A DNA stretch of 24,176 bases from Deltaproteobacteria bacterium UBA2957 (GCA_002348535.1 DEBL01000170.1:1-24176); one strand, 5' to 3'; shown: positions 9,401 through 15,841, numbered from the stretch's first letter. Translations and numbers: made by a program. Notes: a model not told the origin generated them from the sequence alone.

Positions 9401-9618
9401 CGGGCATTTCCAAGCCGATGGATTCGCTCCCAATAGGGAGCCGACGAGATGTGCGTCATGTCCTGCCGATGGTCGCGCTGAGACAGCGCATGCACATCAT
9501 CCGGGAACCAGTACGCGCCCAATCGGGAGCCACTATCCAGACGCGCGAACCGACCAAACCGATTGCTTCGGTCCAGCCGTTCCAACATCCGTTCACCGAT
9601 TGACTTCCGTGTCTCCAT
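6391..9618 (-). CDS. Large Arg/Ala/Ser/Pro-rich, probably disordered eCIS protein of unknown function (candidate tape measure or internal scaffold)
   Basis: A 1075-residue protein that I cannot assign to a family. Residues about 1-135 look foldable, with aromatic residues and helices (GAYWFPDD, SSAPYWERIHRL, LFGYVPFGSDSFEVLAPLPVP). Residues about 135-880 are low in hydrophobics and rich in Arg, Ala, Ser, Pro, Thr and Gln, with no transmembrane segment and no clear repeat unit; this reads as intrinsic disorder. The last 170 residues regain helix-forming segments (VVQVIQQIKTESARAESEAQ, RVSKLAKRLQELIAMAENQN, DIDTLAREVTEQVTRELEMR). It lies between the second tube gene and the LysM gene, inside the structural operon, with AAAGGG before ATG 9618. 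The reading frame is open throughout, which with its position makes it a real gene. A tape measure is one option, since no other candidate is visible. A lumen-filling or cargo-binding protein is another. Confidence 0.8.
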   Translation of the reverse strand: METRKSIGERMLERLDRSNRFGRFARLDSGSRLGAYWFPDDVHALSQRDHRQDMTHISSAPYWERIHRLGNARQRRQQRLFSLAERATQKRQITALRRLPDLKKRAAPLFGYVPFGSDSFEVLAPLPVPIEAVDGESTPVASPGSPSAWVGAQRAASPWHTGGDYRTARVADRPAQRPIRHAAERAPLSDGDLASLKRAVPADLTRDVQATESGERRAVARRAGRALRRSAGPTRPVAVDFEAALPDDFLPPTRHAQGRIAPQKGRRRGLRAAISSSPLMAALESEVARGDTVNGPRRAAGRPTGRTIGQTASRRVAHRAQPTDAILLSASPVHAPATVAPSALTSEPQRRAPMQEIPAARDAATSALVVGSSTGPRREAVRPNPAPMVRALDRLDAEPPRLEERPLSARSPVAARPVKTRAGLFAPETTVLLPDVRASEVTDDATPGVATPRAARRSEAATTMQSRFASQGTAVRPALQTDWVATPSRKGEEQPLLTEAPRRKGATVRRRPNRVVRDATGNTFVAESSVLAKVEARAEPGVASTNEPLRSQAGRMSFDGPTESTRLGSALGEQPVVRSNRRMSVADIADASVLNPRLDESTIQQELPQGQHALQRNQRSPVVAETAKNALVQQSKNDLTSSPAGSELLRDVQRKRSVSPRRFRSPLAHVQLRRVQSMPRTAMPGTITLKSTPAQAISNEFDDRGARQSALERVEQAWKRSGRPLDWTSARIEVIQVPMTASDAAEPARAQRSPTGAYIPASTVSVNRRPVPSPAVASGVETGPAATTRTSRAATAQASVPPTVLAAPIRDDVGAADIVSNAPSEEGGSELIGSNLAPRRRTGFDATVSGVGAGHVESTMPIWAQRSTGRPRITGGDDLVQQLARATAPEDVVSVLMDQSDSVRRATSSLPTPVVQVIQQIKTESARAESEAQTARQASAPQAETVRQRSQRREGVRSTTRVVRGMTGLNPRSGTDRSRSAASDRVSKLAKRLQELIAMAENQNRGGARQEVRMAEDSAAARAEGQSAPTDAGDTGDQAADIDTLAREVTEQVTRELEMRRERRQEDPDGRSIWW

Positions 9619-9636
9619 TTTACCCTTTCGTCATGC

Positions 9637-10401
9637 CTATTGAATGACCTGAACCTCAATGCCGTCGTGAGCGAGTTCAATGCTCTCGATGGCCAACTCA
9701 TTGGACTGCGAGTTGAAGCTCGGGCCTTCCCAAGACACCGGCCATGCCGCTTTAAAGTTGTAGCGACGCACAACCTGCATGTGGTTGTTCTTGACGACAA
9801 TGGCGCCATTTCGGCGAGAGTCTGCCTTGAATCGGTCCTGCAAGATGTCGCCCCTCCATTGCAACATGGTGCTGTCCCCGGTCACACCGTAGCGAAGCGT
9901 GATGTTTTCCCAACGAGACTGACCCGGCAACTTGTGCACACGGTGATTCATCCCTCCTTCCTCAAGTTCAAAGATGGTGGTACTCGACTTCAGACCGGAG
10001 CACTCCAAGAAGTGGGCAACTTCTTGCTTGTTGATCTCAAGGCAAAAAATGTACGCTCCTTGCGGATCGATGATCTTGTCGTTGCCGAAACTCGAGACTC
10101 CACCCCGCGGTGTCCCCAGCGGAGATACAGGCTGAATCGTTGGCTGACCGGGCATGCGGCCCTTGCCGCGCCCCGTCCATTCGCTAATGAGCCCCTCAAT
10201 GTGGCGACGAAGCTCATACGCAGCCATGTTGGCCAGCTTGAATGCGATGGGATTGTTGGCGATGGCATCGGGGGCAGGAATCATGCCACCCAGCATTTTC
10301 GCGCCTTTGCCTTTGCCGTGGCCAAGCCATGAACTCCGGCCACTGATCGTGGGCTGCGGGCCCTTCCGGCCGCCGCCTCGTCCTCGCCAATCTTCTGCCA
10401 T
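9637..10401 (-). CDS. Second tail tube-like protein (gp19 family) with a long N-terminal extension
   Basis: A 254-residue protein. The C-terminal part (about residues 111-254) is a T4 gp19-like tube domain: DPQGAYIFCLEINKQEVAHFLECSGL, then a loop with HRVHKLPGQSRWENITLRYGVT, then RRNGAIVVKNNHMQVVRRYNFKAAWPVSWEGPSF and a final ELAIESIELAHDGIEV strand pair. These match the same positions of the main tube protein encoded at 12173-12616. Residues 1-110 are an extension rich in Gly, Arg, Lys and Pro (RGRGGGRKGPQP, HGKGKGAK, GRGKGRMPGQP) around one short amphipathic helix. I chose ATG 10401 over an upstream ATG (10467) because AAGGGAG precedes it and it clears the stop of the sheath gene. By position it is comparable to Afp5, the baseplate-proximal tube adaptor. 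Confidence 0.87.
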   Translation of the reverse strand: MAEDWRGRGGGRKGPQPTISGRSSWLGHGKGKGAKMLGGMIPAPDAIANNPIAFKLANMAAYELRRHIEGLISEWTGRGKGRMPGQPTIQPVSPLGTPRGGVSSFGNDKIIDPQGAYIFCLEINKQEVAHFLECSGLKSSTTIFELEEGGMNHRVHKLPGQSRWENITLRYGVTGDSTMLQWRGDILQDRFKADSRRNGAIVVKNNHMQVVRRYNFKAAWPVSWEGPSFNSQSNELAIESIELAHDGIEVQVIQ

Positions 10402-10414
10402 TTGATCACTCCCT

Positions 10415-11599
10415 TTAGGCGTTTCCGCCGATACACAGATCAATAAGCACGTTTTCAGTCGTGCCAACCGGTCGCAACATCACTTCCACATTCACTTGGC
10501 CGTTGTCTCTCGAACGCTTTGTGTTGATGCTGCCGTCGCAGACAACTTGGTACTGCCGTTCGTTCCCCTTCGCGACCAATGCACCCGCCTCAGAGAACTC
10601 CTCCAGCCGGTACCGGATGTCACGATCAAGGACGTCCCAGAGATGGGGGTTGTTGAGTTCAAACACTGACCACTCACTGTCTCGGCGGAGTTGGTCGTGC
10701 ACCATGTTGATCACGCGCCGGGTGTTAATGTGATGAAATCGAGGTTCGTCTGAGAGGGTTCGGGCACCGAAAATAATCACACCGCGACCGCTCTGAACGA
10801 TGATGGGGTTGATGGCTTGGTCTGCATACGCACCCGCTTCTGACCAACTCAGGTCAACCTCGCAATGCGTCACCCCGCGCAGCGGGATGTTCGCCGGCGG
10901 CCACATGACACCAAACGCTCCATGCTCAATCTCTACCCGTGCAAACGTGCCAGCGACAGCGCCCGAGGGTGGAAAGCACTCATCGCCCGCCATGAGCCAT
11001 GGGTAATACAACGCCCCATATGCCCGGTTCTCGGGGTGCCGCGCCCGCAATCCCCGAACCCAACGCTCGAGCAATGAATCGTGAAGGCCCTGCGGCGCAT
11101 CCATGATCAAAAAGCGATTGTTCATCTCTCGGCAATGAGCCAGCATTTCGTCGTACAAGGCTTCTACGTCCGCCCGCACCCCACCATCTGCATCCACCGT
11201 GCACCGCATGTAAGCCGCGCTGGGGATCAAAAGCAGCGCGATGTCTTCTTCTGCACGCAGTCGATCGAGAGTAGGGGCGAGCACCCCAAACATGGTGCTT
11301 TGCTGGCGAAGGTCATCGACCGACTCGACGCAAACCCCAAACACATGAGCAATGTCTCCACCATTCTGGAAGAACGTCTTCACCGCCCGCTGTGTGGGCC
11401 GATCGAATACCCCTCGGTCGGGATGGTCCCAGAAGTCATGAATCCGGCGTGTGTAGATCTCAACGAAGTCACCTGTACTCATTCCGGACGGCCAGGCATT
11501 CTTCTCTATAAACCCAATGATCCCGGCGATGTCCGAACGCACGAGTCCCGTGTTTCGGTCTGGAAGCCGAGAATGTTGGACTACCAATCCAGGACGCAT
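10415..11599 (-). CDS. Second, short tail sheath protein
   Basis: A 394-residue sheath paralogue. The start RPGLVVQHSRLPDRNTGLVRSDIAGIIGFIE matches the sheath opening (PGVY...TSIAGFxG). The C-terminal half carries the conserved sheath core: GRGVIIFGARTLSDEP, then INTRRVINMVHDQLRRDSEWSVFELNN, LWDVLDRDIRYRLEEFSEAGAL, and a closing NGQVNVEVMLRPVGTTENVLI. This C-terminal section aligns with the same region of the long sheath encoded at 12684-14486, but the two differ widely and this copy lacks the insertion near the N-terminus. Having several sheath paralogues is normal in Afp/PVC (Afp2, 3 and 4). One is usually minor and sits near the baseplate or cap; this copy, next to the second tube and the baseplate genes, may form the first baseplate-proximal ring. 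ATG 11599 has only a weak Shine-Dalgarno. Confidence 0.9.
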   Translation of the reverse strand: MRPGLVVQHSRLPDRNTGLVRSDIAGIIGFIEKNAWPSGMSTGDFVEIYTRRIHDFWDHPDRGVFDRPTQRAVKTFFQNGGDIAHVFGVCVESVDDLRQQSTMFGVLAPTLDRLRAEEDIALLLIPSAAYMRCTVDADGGVRADVEALYDEMLAHCREMNNRFLIMDAPQGLHDSLLERWVRGLRARHPENRAYGALYYPWLMAGDECFPPSGAVAGTFARVEIEHGAFGVMWPPANIPLRGVTHCEVDLSWSEAGAYADQAINPIIVQSGRGVIIFGARTLSDEPRFHHINTRRVINMVHDQLRRDSEWSVFELNNPHLWDVLDRDIRYRLEEFSEAGALVAKGNERQYQVVCDGSINTKRSRDNGQVNVEVMLRPVGTTENVLIDLCIGGNA

Positions 11600-11618
11600 G
11601 CGGGTCTCACAAAGTGAA

Positions 11619-11644
11619 GCGACCTGCCCTCTTGGGCAGGGCGC
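11619..11644. other. Intercistronic stem-loop
   Basis: A perfect 7-bp stem, CCTGCCC-TCTT-GGGCAGG at 11623-11640, can be extended by GCG/CGC beyond one mismatch. It fills the 53-bp gap between the DUF6760-like segment and the second sheath gene. On the transcribed (minus) strand it is followed by a mixed sequence, not a U-run, so it is unlikely to be a full intrinsic terminator. An mRNA-stabilising or processing element, or a partial attenuator separating abundant sheath/tube transcripts from baseplate genes, fits better. Confidence 0.45.
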
Positions 11645-11652
11645 GTTTCATT

Positions 11653-11865
11653 TTACCGGTTGTCGTTGATGCGCTCGTTGATTCCTGAGATCTCTTTCAC
11701 CCATGCGTGACGCTCCTTGTGGGGCATCCCCATGATGGCCTCTCGACCCCAATGAAAGTGATAGGCAATGAAGGCTACCTCCTTGAGAATATTCTCCAAG
11801 GGGTAGCTTACGATTCCCCCAGGCGACCAAACTCCTTCTCGAATGTCGAACCGCACTCGGCGCAC
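11653..11865 (-). CDS. DUF6760-like small eCIS protein (start unclear; possibly made by -1 frameshifting)
   Basis: The reading frame encodes EVAFIAYHFHWGREAIMGMPHKERHAWVKEISGINERI at its C-terminal end. This matches the pattern EVAYIAYHFHW...LEH-x-x-R-x-x-W-v-x-EI-x-x-IN that I associate with the roughly 50-residue DUF6760 family found next to tube genes in eCIS loci, possibly the Afp6 position. Its function is unknown. The normal start would fall near SYPLEN, but that spot has GTA and ATC rather than ATG, GTG or TTG. In-frame GTG codons exist only upstream (11865, 11856), inside the Zn-ribbon gene. TTG at about 11802 is a further option. The listed start is therefore the outer bound. The frame is -1 relative to the upstream gene. 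Confidence 0.7.
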   Translation of the reverse strand: MRRVRFDIREGVWSPGGIVSYPLENILKEVAFIAYHFHWGREAIMGMPHKERHAWVKEISGINERINDNR

Positions 11866-12173
11866 GACACCTGAACCGTAGCTTCATCCTCGTTAATCCG
11901 GTTGTACATCTCTTCGAGGAACCGGAGATCACTCGCGAACATGTTCTCGATGATCCCCGTGTTGACCTCTTTGAGATCACCGAGCTTGGTTACAACCCGG
12001 CTGAGCAGGACGATGATGAGGTATGCCCGATTGCGCTGGACACGGAGGTCGTTCAAGGGAACGATCTCGTCCTTCGCATTGGCAAGGCGCATCACGCCTT
12101 CTTTGTGCAGGTTGCCTTCTGCGTCAACGTATCCACGCGGAAGAATAAACTCGTACTCGGTTTTCAGTTCCAT
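11808..12173 (-). CDS. Small Zn-ribbon tail-assembly-like protein
   Basis: A 121-residue protein. The first half is a short beta-hairpin region (YEFILPRGYVDAEGNLHKEGVMRLANAKDEI), then helices (RNRAYLIIVLLSRVVTKLGDL, ENMFASDLRFLEEMYNRINED). The C-terminus has a single CxxC pair in VSCAECGSTFE. Proteins of this make-up sit directly after the tube gene in many eCIS clusters and are annotated as phage tail assembly or hypothetical proteins. By position they resemble phage tail assembly chaperones, which are also encoded between tube and tape measure. The lone CxxC could bind zinc only in a dimer, or with ligands from elsewhere. ATG 12173 overlaps the tube stop by one base (TAATG), so translation is probably coupled. 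The family assignment is by position and look, not by a named domain. Confidence 0.78.
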   Translation of the reverse strand: MELKTEYEFILPRGYVDAEGNLHKEGVMRLANAKDEIVPLNDLRVQRNRAYLIIVLLSRVVTKLGDLKEVNTGIIENMFASDLRFLEEMYNRINEDEATVQVSCAECGSTFEKEFGRLGES

Positions 12174-12616
12174 TAGGCCCTCTCAACCTTCTCGATGGCC
12201 AACTCAATCTTCTCGATGGCCATGGAACTGCTGTCCGAGTCCATCTCCGGAGCGTTCCACTTGCATGGCCACCCTTCGTAGAAGTTGTAGCGAGCGACCT
12301 CGGACTGGCCATCTTGATCAAGGATGATCACAGAACCAGCACGCCGGTCAATTTTTCCATCTTCAATGTTTTTGCGCCACTGCCACAAGTCATCCGTCGC
12401 GGTGTAGCCTCGCTCGAGCACAATGTTCGAGTAGGTCGTCCGGCCTGGCTTCTTGCGGACAATTAAGTCATTGCCTTGCTTAAATTCAATGATCTCAGTC
12501 TCGGAGTCCATTCCGGACACCGACTTGAAACCACCGACAATGATTTTGTTGTCGCTAATGACGCCCTGGATTTCCAGGAGGAAGTGATAACTTCCATACA
12601 GTTCTTCGGTTGGCAT
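12173..12616 (-). CDS. Tail tube protein (T4 gp19 family, Afp1/5-like)
   Basis: A 147-residue inner tube protein of standard length. It shows the classic gp19 pattern: GSYHFLLEIQGV near the start, GGFKSVSGMDSETEIIEFKQGNDLIVRKKPGRTTYSNIVLERGYT in the middle, then LWQWRKNI, SVIILDQDGQSEVARYNFYEGWPCKW and the final MAIEKIELAIEKVE strand. Hexameric rings of this protein stack to form the rigid tube that is driven out when the sheath contracts. ATG 12616 is preceded by AGAGG, 67 bp after the long sheath gene. It is the shorter and more typical of the two tube-like proteins in the window and so is probably the main tube subunit. Confidence 0.96.
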   Translation of the reverse strand: MPTEELYGSYHFLLEIQGVISDNKIIVGGFKSVSGMDSETEIIEFKQGNDLIVRKKPGRTTYSNIVLERGYTATDDLWQWRKNIEDGKIDRRAGSVIILDQDGQSEVARYNFYEGWPCKWNAPEMDSDSSSMAIEKIELAIEKVERA

Positions 12617-12683
12617 TGTCTACCTCTTGTTGTTGTGTCTGATGCACTGGTGGTGGCGCACAAGACGGATTGCAGTCAATGGA

Positions 12684-14486
12684 TCAGACTTCATCGATGA
12701 GTCCTCCACCGTCCCATTGACCGATACTAAAGACAACGAACTCTGCTGGCTTCACGGGGCAGATCCCCACCTGCACGTTCACCTGACCCGCATCAATGAG
12801 GTAGCGCGGGTTGGTTTCGCTGTCGCATTTCACGTAGAACGCTTCTTCGGGCGTGTCACCAAAGAGCGCACCCGAGCGCCACACGCGCATCAAGAATGCA
12901 CGGACGTCCCGGTTGAGTTTCTTCCAAAGGGTCGTGTCGTTGGGCTCGAAAACGGCCCACTGGCTGCCGACCATGATGGATTGCTCCACCATAATGAAGA
13001 GCCGCCGAACGTTGATGTACTTCCACGATGGGTCGGACTTCGTTGCCAAGGTCCGAGCGCCCCACACGCGGATTCCGCGGTCCTTAAACTCACGGACAAC
13101 ATTGATCCCTCGGTCATTGTATTGGGCCTGCTCGAGGCGGTTGATCGTCTGCGACAGTCCGGTGATGCCCATCGCGATTTCGTTTGCGGGGGCCTTGTGC
13201 ACGCCGCGTTCGCCATCAACGCGAGCCATGATGCCGGCGATGTGGCCGCTGGGCGGTACATACACTTCGTTCTTCTCGCATTTGATCAACTTGCGCCGAT
13301 TTGGACCCGAAACATCAATGTGATCTTGGTCCCCCACAAACCAGCTTGGCTTAGCCGCCTTGAACCACGGCACGTACATTGCGCCGTACCCCTTTTCTGA
13401 CGACGGAATGTTCATGTTGCCATCGGACACTATCGGGCCGTCCAAGATCGCAAACCGATCCTTGCGAACCTCGCAGTGTTCAAGCATCTCTTTCTGCTGG
13501 GAATCGGAAAGACCAGGCGCCGCCATGATGGCCATGTCGTCGCAGTCGTCGAAGGCATAGAGACCGAGCTTATCCGCTTGGTTCTCGCGGATGGAACCCT
13601 CGATGTTCGAGGTCCCCATGAGGTAGACATAGCACTTACCTCCTCCATTATCGTAGAAGCCGTTGACTGACGCCACAAAGTTAAACACCGACGGCTGCGA
13701 TAAGAACTGCTGGAACTGCTTCTTGAGCGCGTCGTCAGTTCCCAAGGCCTCGAACACCGCATCGGCAGCTTCGTCGGGGTCGTCGTAGCTGCTTCCGACC
13801 AAGTCCTCGATGGGCTGCGTCTCAAGCAGGTATTGCGCGAAGAAGCTCTGAAGCCAGCGAGCAAACTCGGCCTTGTTGGTGATGCCCATTGGTGGAATCG
13901 AGTACTCGGACCGCATGGCCGAACCCTCTGCACCCGAAAAGCTGTACCCGTACACCTCCAGCACGTCGCTGGCCGTCTTTGGGTTCGCCGTCTGCAACTG
14001 GAAGCTATCGTGAAGTTGGTTCAGCAACTCCTCAACAAGTTGGTCGTTCTCAGTCACGACCTTGCCCTTCACGTCCATGATGACATCGGCCACCTCGGCG
14101 GAAGCCTCTTCCCACGAAATCTTTACTTTGCCCTTGCCGCCAGGCTCAAACTTCGGTGCCTTGGCACCGGACCGTGCAGCACCGTGCAGCTCGAGGTAGC
14201 GCTTGACGTCCTTCACTTGGGACTTCTGGAAACGGAATGCCGTGGTGAGGGCGCTTGTCGCTTCTGATCCGTCACCAACGACCTTGCCTTCTTTGTCGAC
14301 CAACTGCGGGATCACCTTGCCCGATATCTGTCGCGCTCCATCTGACCCTGCAATCGCAACGGCGTCTTCGCTGGGTTTAAAGTCAAACAGTCCAAGAAAC
14401 CCAGGGATGCTGGTCGCAACCGATGCAATGGGTTTTGGGCCCGAATCAACTTCTCGAATGTATACCCCTGGTGTTTGGTAGTCCAT
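12684..14486 (-). CDS. Main tail sheath protein, with N-terminal insertion domain
   Basis: A 600-residue contractile sheath subunit. MDYQTPGVYIREVDSG and the following SVATSIPGFLGLF are the canonical sheath start. After a long insertion (about residues 36-197) the core resumes with PMGITNKAEFARWLQSFF. Conserved elements follow: KGYGAMYVPWF, VYVPPSGHIAGIMARVDGERGVHKAPANE, RGIRVWGARTLA, YINVRRLFIMVEQSI, VFEPND-TLWKKLNRDVRAFL and the closing AGQVNVQVGICPVKPAEFVVFSIGQ. The C-terminal section forms the inter-subunit beta-sheet mesh that holds the sheath together. It lies 6 bp after DUF4255 and 67 bp before the tube gene. The insertion lies on the part of the fold that points outward in known sheaths, so it should be exposed on the particle surface (inference). 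Confidence 0.96.
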   Translation of the reverse strand: MDYQTPGVYIREVDSGPKPIASVATSIPGFLGLFDFKPSEDAVAIAGSDGARQISGKVIPQLVDKEGKVVGDGSEATSALTTAFRFQKSQVKDVKRYLELHGAARSGAKAPKFEPGGKGKVKISWEEASAEVADVIMDVKGKVVTENDQLVEELLNQLHDSFQLQTANPKTASDVLEVYGYSFSGAEGSAMRSEYSIPPMGITNKAEFARWLQSFFAQYLLETQPIEDLVGSSYDDPDEAADAVFEALGTDDALKKQFQQFLSQPSVFNFVASVNGFYDNGGGKCYVYLMGTSNIEGSIRENQADKLGLYAFDDCDDMAIMAAPGLSDSQQKEMLEHCEVRKDRFAILDGPIVSDGNMNIPSSEKGYGAMYVPWFKAAKPSWFVGDQDHIDVSGPNRRKLIKCEKNEVYVPPSGHIAGIMARVDGERGVHKAPANEIAMGITGLSQTINRLEQAQYNDRGINVVREFKDRGIRVWGARTLATKSDPSWKYINVRRLFIMVEQSIMVGSQWAVFEPNDTTLWKKLNRDVRAFLMRVWRSGALFGDTPEEAFYVKCDSETNPRYLIDAGQVNVQVGICPVKPAEFVVFSIGQWDGGGLIDEV

Positions 14487-14492
14487 GCGCTC

Positions 14493-15338
14493 TTAGTCCT
14501 CGTTTTCAGTGGATTGTTCAGGATTGTCCTCAGAATATTTTCTGAAGTTTTTGGGTTCCGGGCCTGGGGCCATTCGGTTTGGTGACTCAGTCTTGCCAGC
14601 GATCATGCGCCCGGAGCGCGAGGTCACTGGCTCTGACTCGTCGACCGTCTCCCGACGACCAAGACGTGGCATGCGGATTGTAGTCCCTCCGTCTCCCGAG
14701 ACAAGAGGTCCATCCATTGCGACCCTCGCCCGATAGGTCAAAAACGGGCGATAGGGAGCCTCTTGGATGGAAAAGAAATTGATCGCATCTCCCACGGTGA
14801 GATCGTCACACAGGGCGAGCGAAACCTTTTCCATGTACAGGTCGTCGTCAGAGGGATCGGCCTCGACGCTGTAGTCGCGACCTATGCTGTCCACAAGGCG
14901 CCCGTCGGGCAGGTGAAACTTTCGCGGCCTGTAGACGAGGTGGGTGGCCTCATTGAGCGCGAGCATGACCCAACCCAGCAGTCGCTCTGCGTCCGACCGA
15001 AACTTCGAGTGAACCCCAATCAGGTAGAAGAGATCCATCATCAGCGGCGGCCGATGGTAGTAAACCTCATCGGGGTTTTCACCCTTTCCCTTCACGAAAA
15101 CCGGCGCTTGCCGGTACCGCTTTGCGTTGCGGAGATTTGGATTCTGGGCGGCCCGATACATGTAGATGTAGATGACCTCTTCCCGGTCCTTAGGGACGAA
15201 ACTCAGGTCTTCCTCAAACCGCGGGACACGCTCCGTGAGATCGTAGTTGTCGATCAAAAACTTGTGAATCGACTCGGTCACTTCGCCAATGATGTTCTGG
15301 CCCGACATCATTCCGCGCCGGGGTAACGCTTCAGTCAT
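14493..15338 (-). CDS. DUF4255 domain protein (Afp16/Pvc16-like tail terminator/cap)
   Basis: A 281-residue protein. The DUF4255 region (about residues 12-205) contains IIGEVTESIHKFLIDNY, a long loop, then HRPPLMMDLFYLIGVHSKF-x-DAERLLGWVMLALNEATHL, and later LTVGDAINFFSIQEAPYRPFLTYRARVAM; the PxxLxLxYLI...D-x-x-E-x-x-LLG-x-x-x-x-L core is typical. Afp16/Pvc16 caps the tail distally and ends sheath and tube growth. The last 70 residues are charged and Ser/Pro-rich and look disordered. I chose ATG 15338 because GGAG precedes it and it overlaps the preceding stop as ATGACTGA; ATGs at 15311 and 15308 are alternatives. The open frame extends further upstream, but that part overlaps another gene. 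It is the second gene of the structural operon. Confidence 0.92.
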   Translation of the reverse strand: MTEALPRRGMMSGQNIIGEVTESIHKFLIDNYDLTERVPRFEEDLSFVPKDREEVIYIYMYRAAQNPNLRNAKRYRQAPVFVKGKGENPDEVYYHRPPLMMDLFYLIGVHSKFRSDAERLLGWVMLALNEATHLVYRPRKFHLPDGRLVDSIGRDYSVEADPSDDDLYMEKVSLALCDDLTVGDAINFFSIQEAPYRPFLTYRARVAMDGPLVSGDGGTTIRMPRLGRRETVDESEPVTSRSGRMIAGKTESPNRMAPGPEPKNFRKYSEDNPEQSTENED

Positions 15339-15768
15339 TGGATGCTCCAGACTCGAGGAAGTCCTGCACGGTCGGACGAACGCGGGTGGGTAACCCCGAC
15401 TCCAACCGGGTTGCCTTCGGCCAGCGCGGGCGCTGGCCGGCCTCGAACGCGGCCCGAACCGATGCCCCGAAGGCCTCGAACGACAACGGCGGCTCAAGCG
15501 GCGTTCGCCACGGCGGTCCCGCCACTGGTCTGCTCAACTCTTGACGGTACGGGTGCTGGATCAACCGCTTCAGTTGGGGCGCATTGGGGCCGGCTTCGAC
15601 CAGCTTACGGGTGGTCCGGGTCGAGTGCGCGCGCCGCTCTTTCCGCTCGGGAACCGAAACTGTTCGAGGCCGCACCACTTCCAGACGTTCTGTGCGACGG
15701 ATGATCTCGCGTGGAACCAACAACGACTCCCCAAGAATCAACCGATTTAAACGAAATGTTGGATTCAT
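15331..15768 (-). CDS. Hypothetical protein, first gene of the eCIS structural operon
   Basis: A 145-residue, Arg- and Pro-rich protein that I do not recognise. It starts MNPTFRLNRLILGESLLVPREI and ends in TVQDFLESGASND. It has no signal peptide, membrane segment or Cys residue. The central part (VVRPRTVSVPERKERRAHSTRTTRKL) is basic and probably flexible, while EPPLSFEAFGASVRAAFEAGQ looks helical. Support for it being real comes from its place as promoter-proximal gene, its 8-bp overlap with the DUF4255 start, and the tight spacing of the operon. It could be a small structural or chaperone partner of the cap protein. ATG 15768 is the only sensible start. The Shine-Dalgarno is poor (GGGTGGGTGA next to the ATG). 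Confidence 0.68.
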   Translation of the reverse strand: MNPTFRLNRLILGESLLVPREIIRRTERLEVVRPRTVSVPERKERRAHSTRTTRKLVEAGPNAPQLKRLIQHPYRQELSRPVAGPPWRTPLEPPLSFEAFGASVRAAFEAGQRPRWPKATRLESGLPTRVRPTVQDFLESGASND

Positions 15769-15801
15769 TCACCCACCCGTGGACCGTCCCACGTTTCCGC
15801 G

Positions 15802-15831
15802 ACGCTACCCGACTTCGCCAAAGCGGGTCAA
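15802..15831 (-). promoter_or_regulatory. Candidate sigma70-like promoter for the structural operon
   Basis: On the minus strand TTGACC (15831-15826) is followed after 18 bp by TAGCGT (15807-15802). The -35 box matches five of six consensus bases and the -10 box three of six. A start near 15795 would leave a leader of about 27 nt before the ATG at 15768. The position in the only divergent gap of the locus supports it. Confidence 0.4.
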
Positions 15832-15841
15832 GCCGAAATGC

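Noticed and set aside
12637..12689. A 7-bp inverted repeat (GTCTGAT/ATCAGAC) between the sheath and tube genes.
   Set aside because: The loop is about 39 nt and the stem short, so a stable hairpin is unlikely, and there is no U-run.
14171..14190. A tandem 10-bp repeat (ACCGTGCAGC twice) in the sheath gene.
   Set aside because: It is short, lies in the variable insertion, and the frame stays open; chance or old duplication is enough.
710..15768. Prophage or type VI secretion system as the explanation for the tail genes.
   Set aside because: There is no capsid, portal, terminase, integrase or lysis gene, and no TssJ/L/M-type membrane complex or ClpV. DUF4255, Afp7-like LysM, DUF4157 and the Afp15-type ATPase point to an eCIS.
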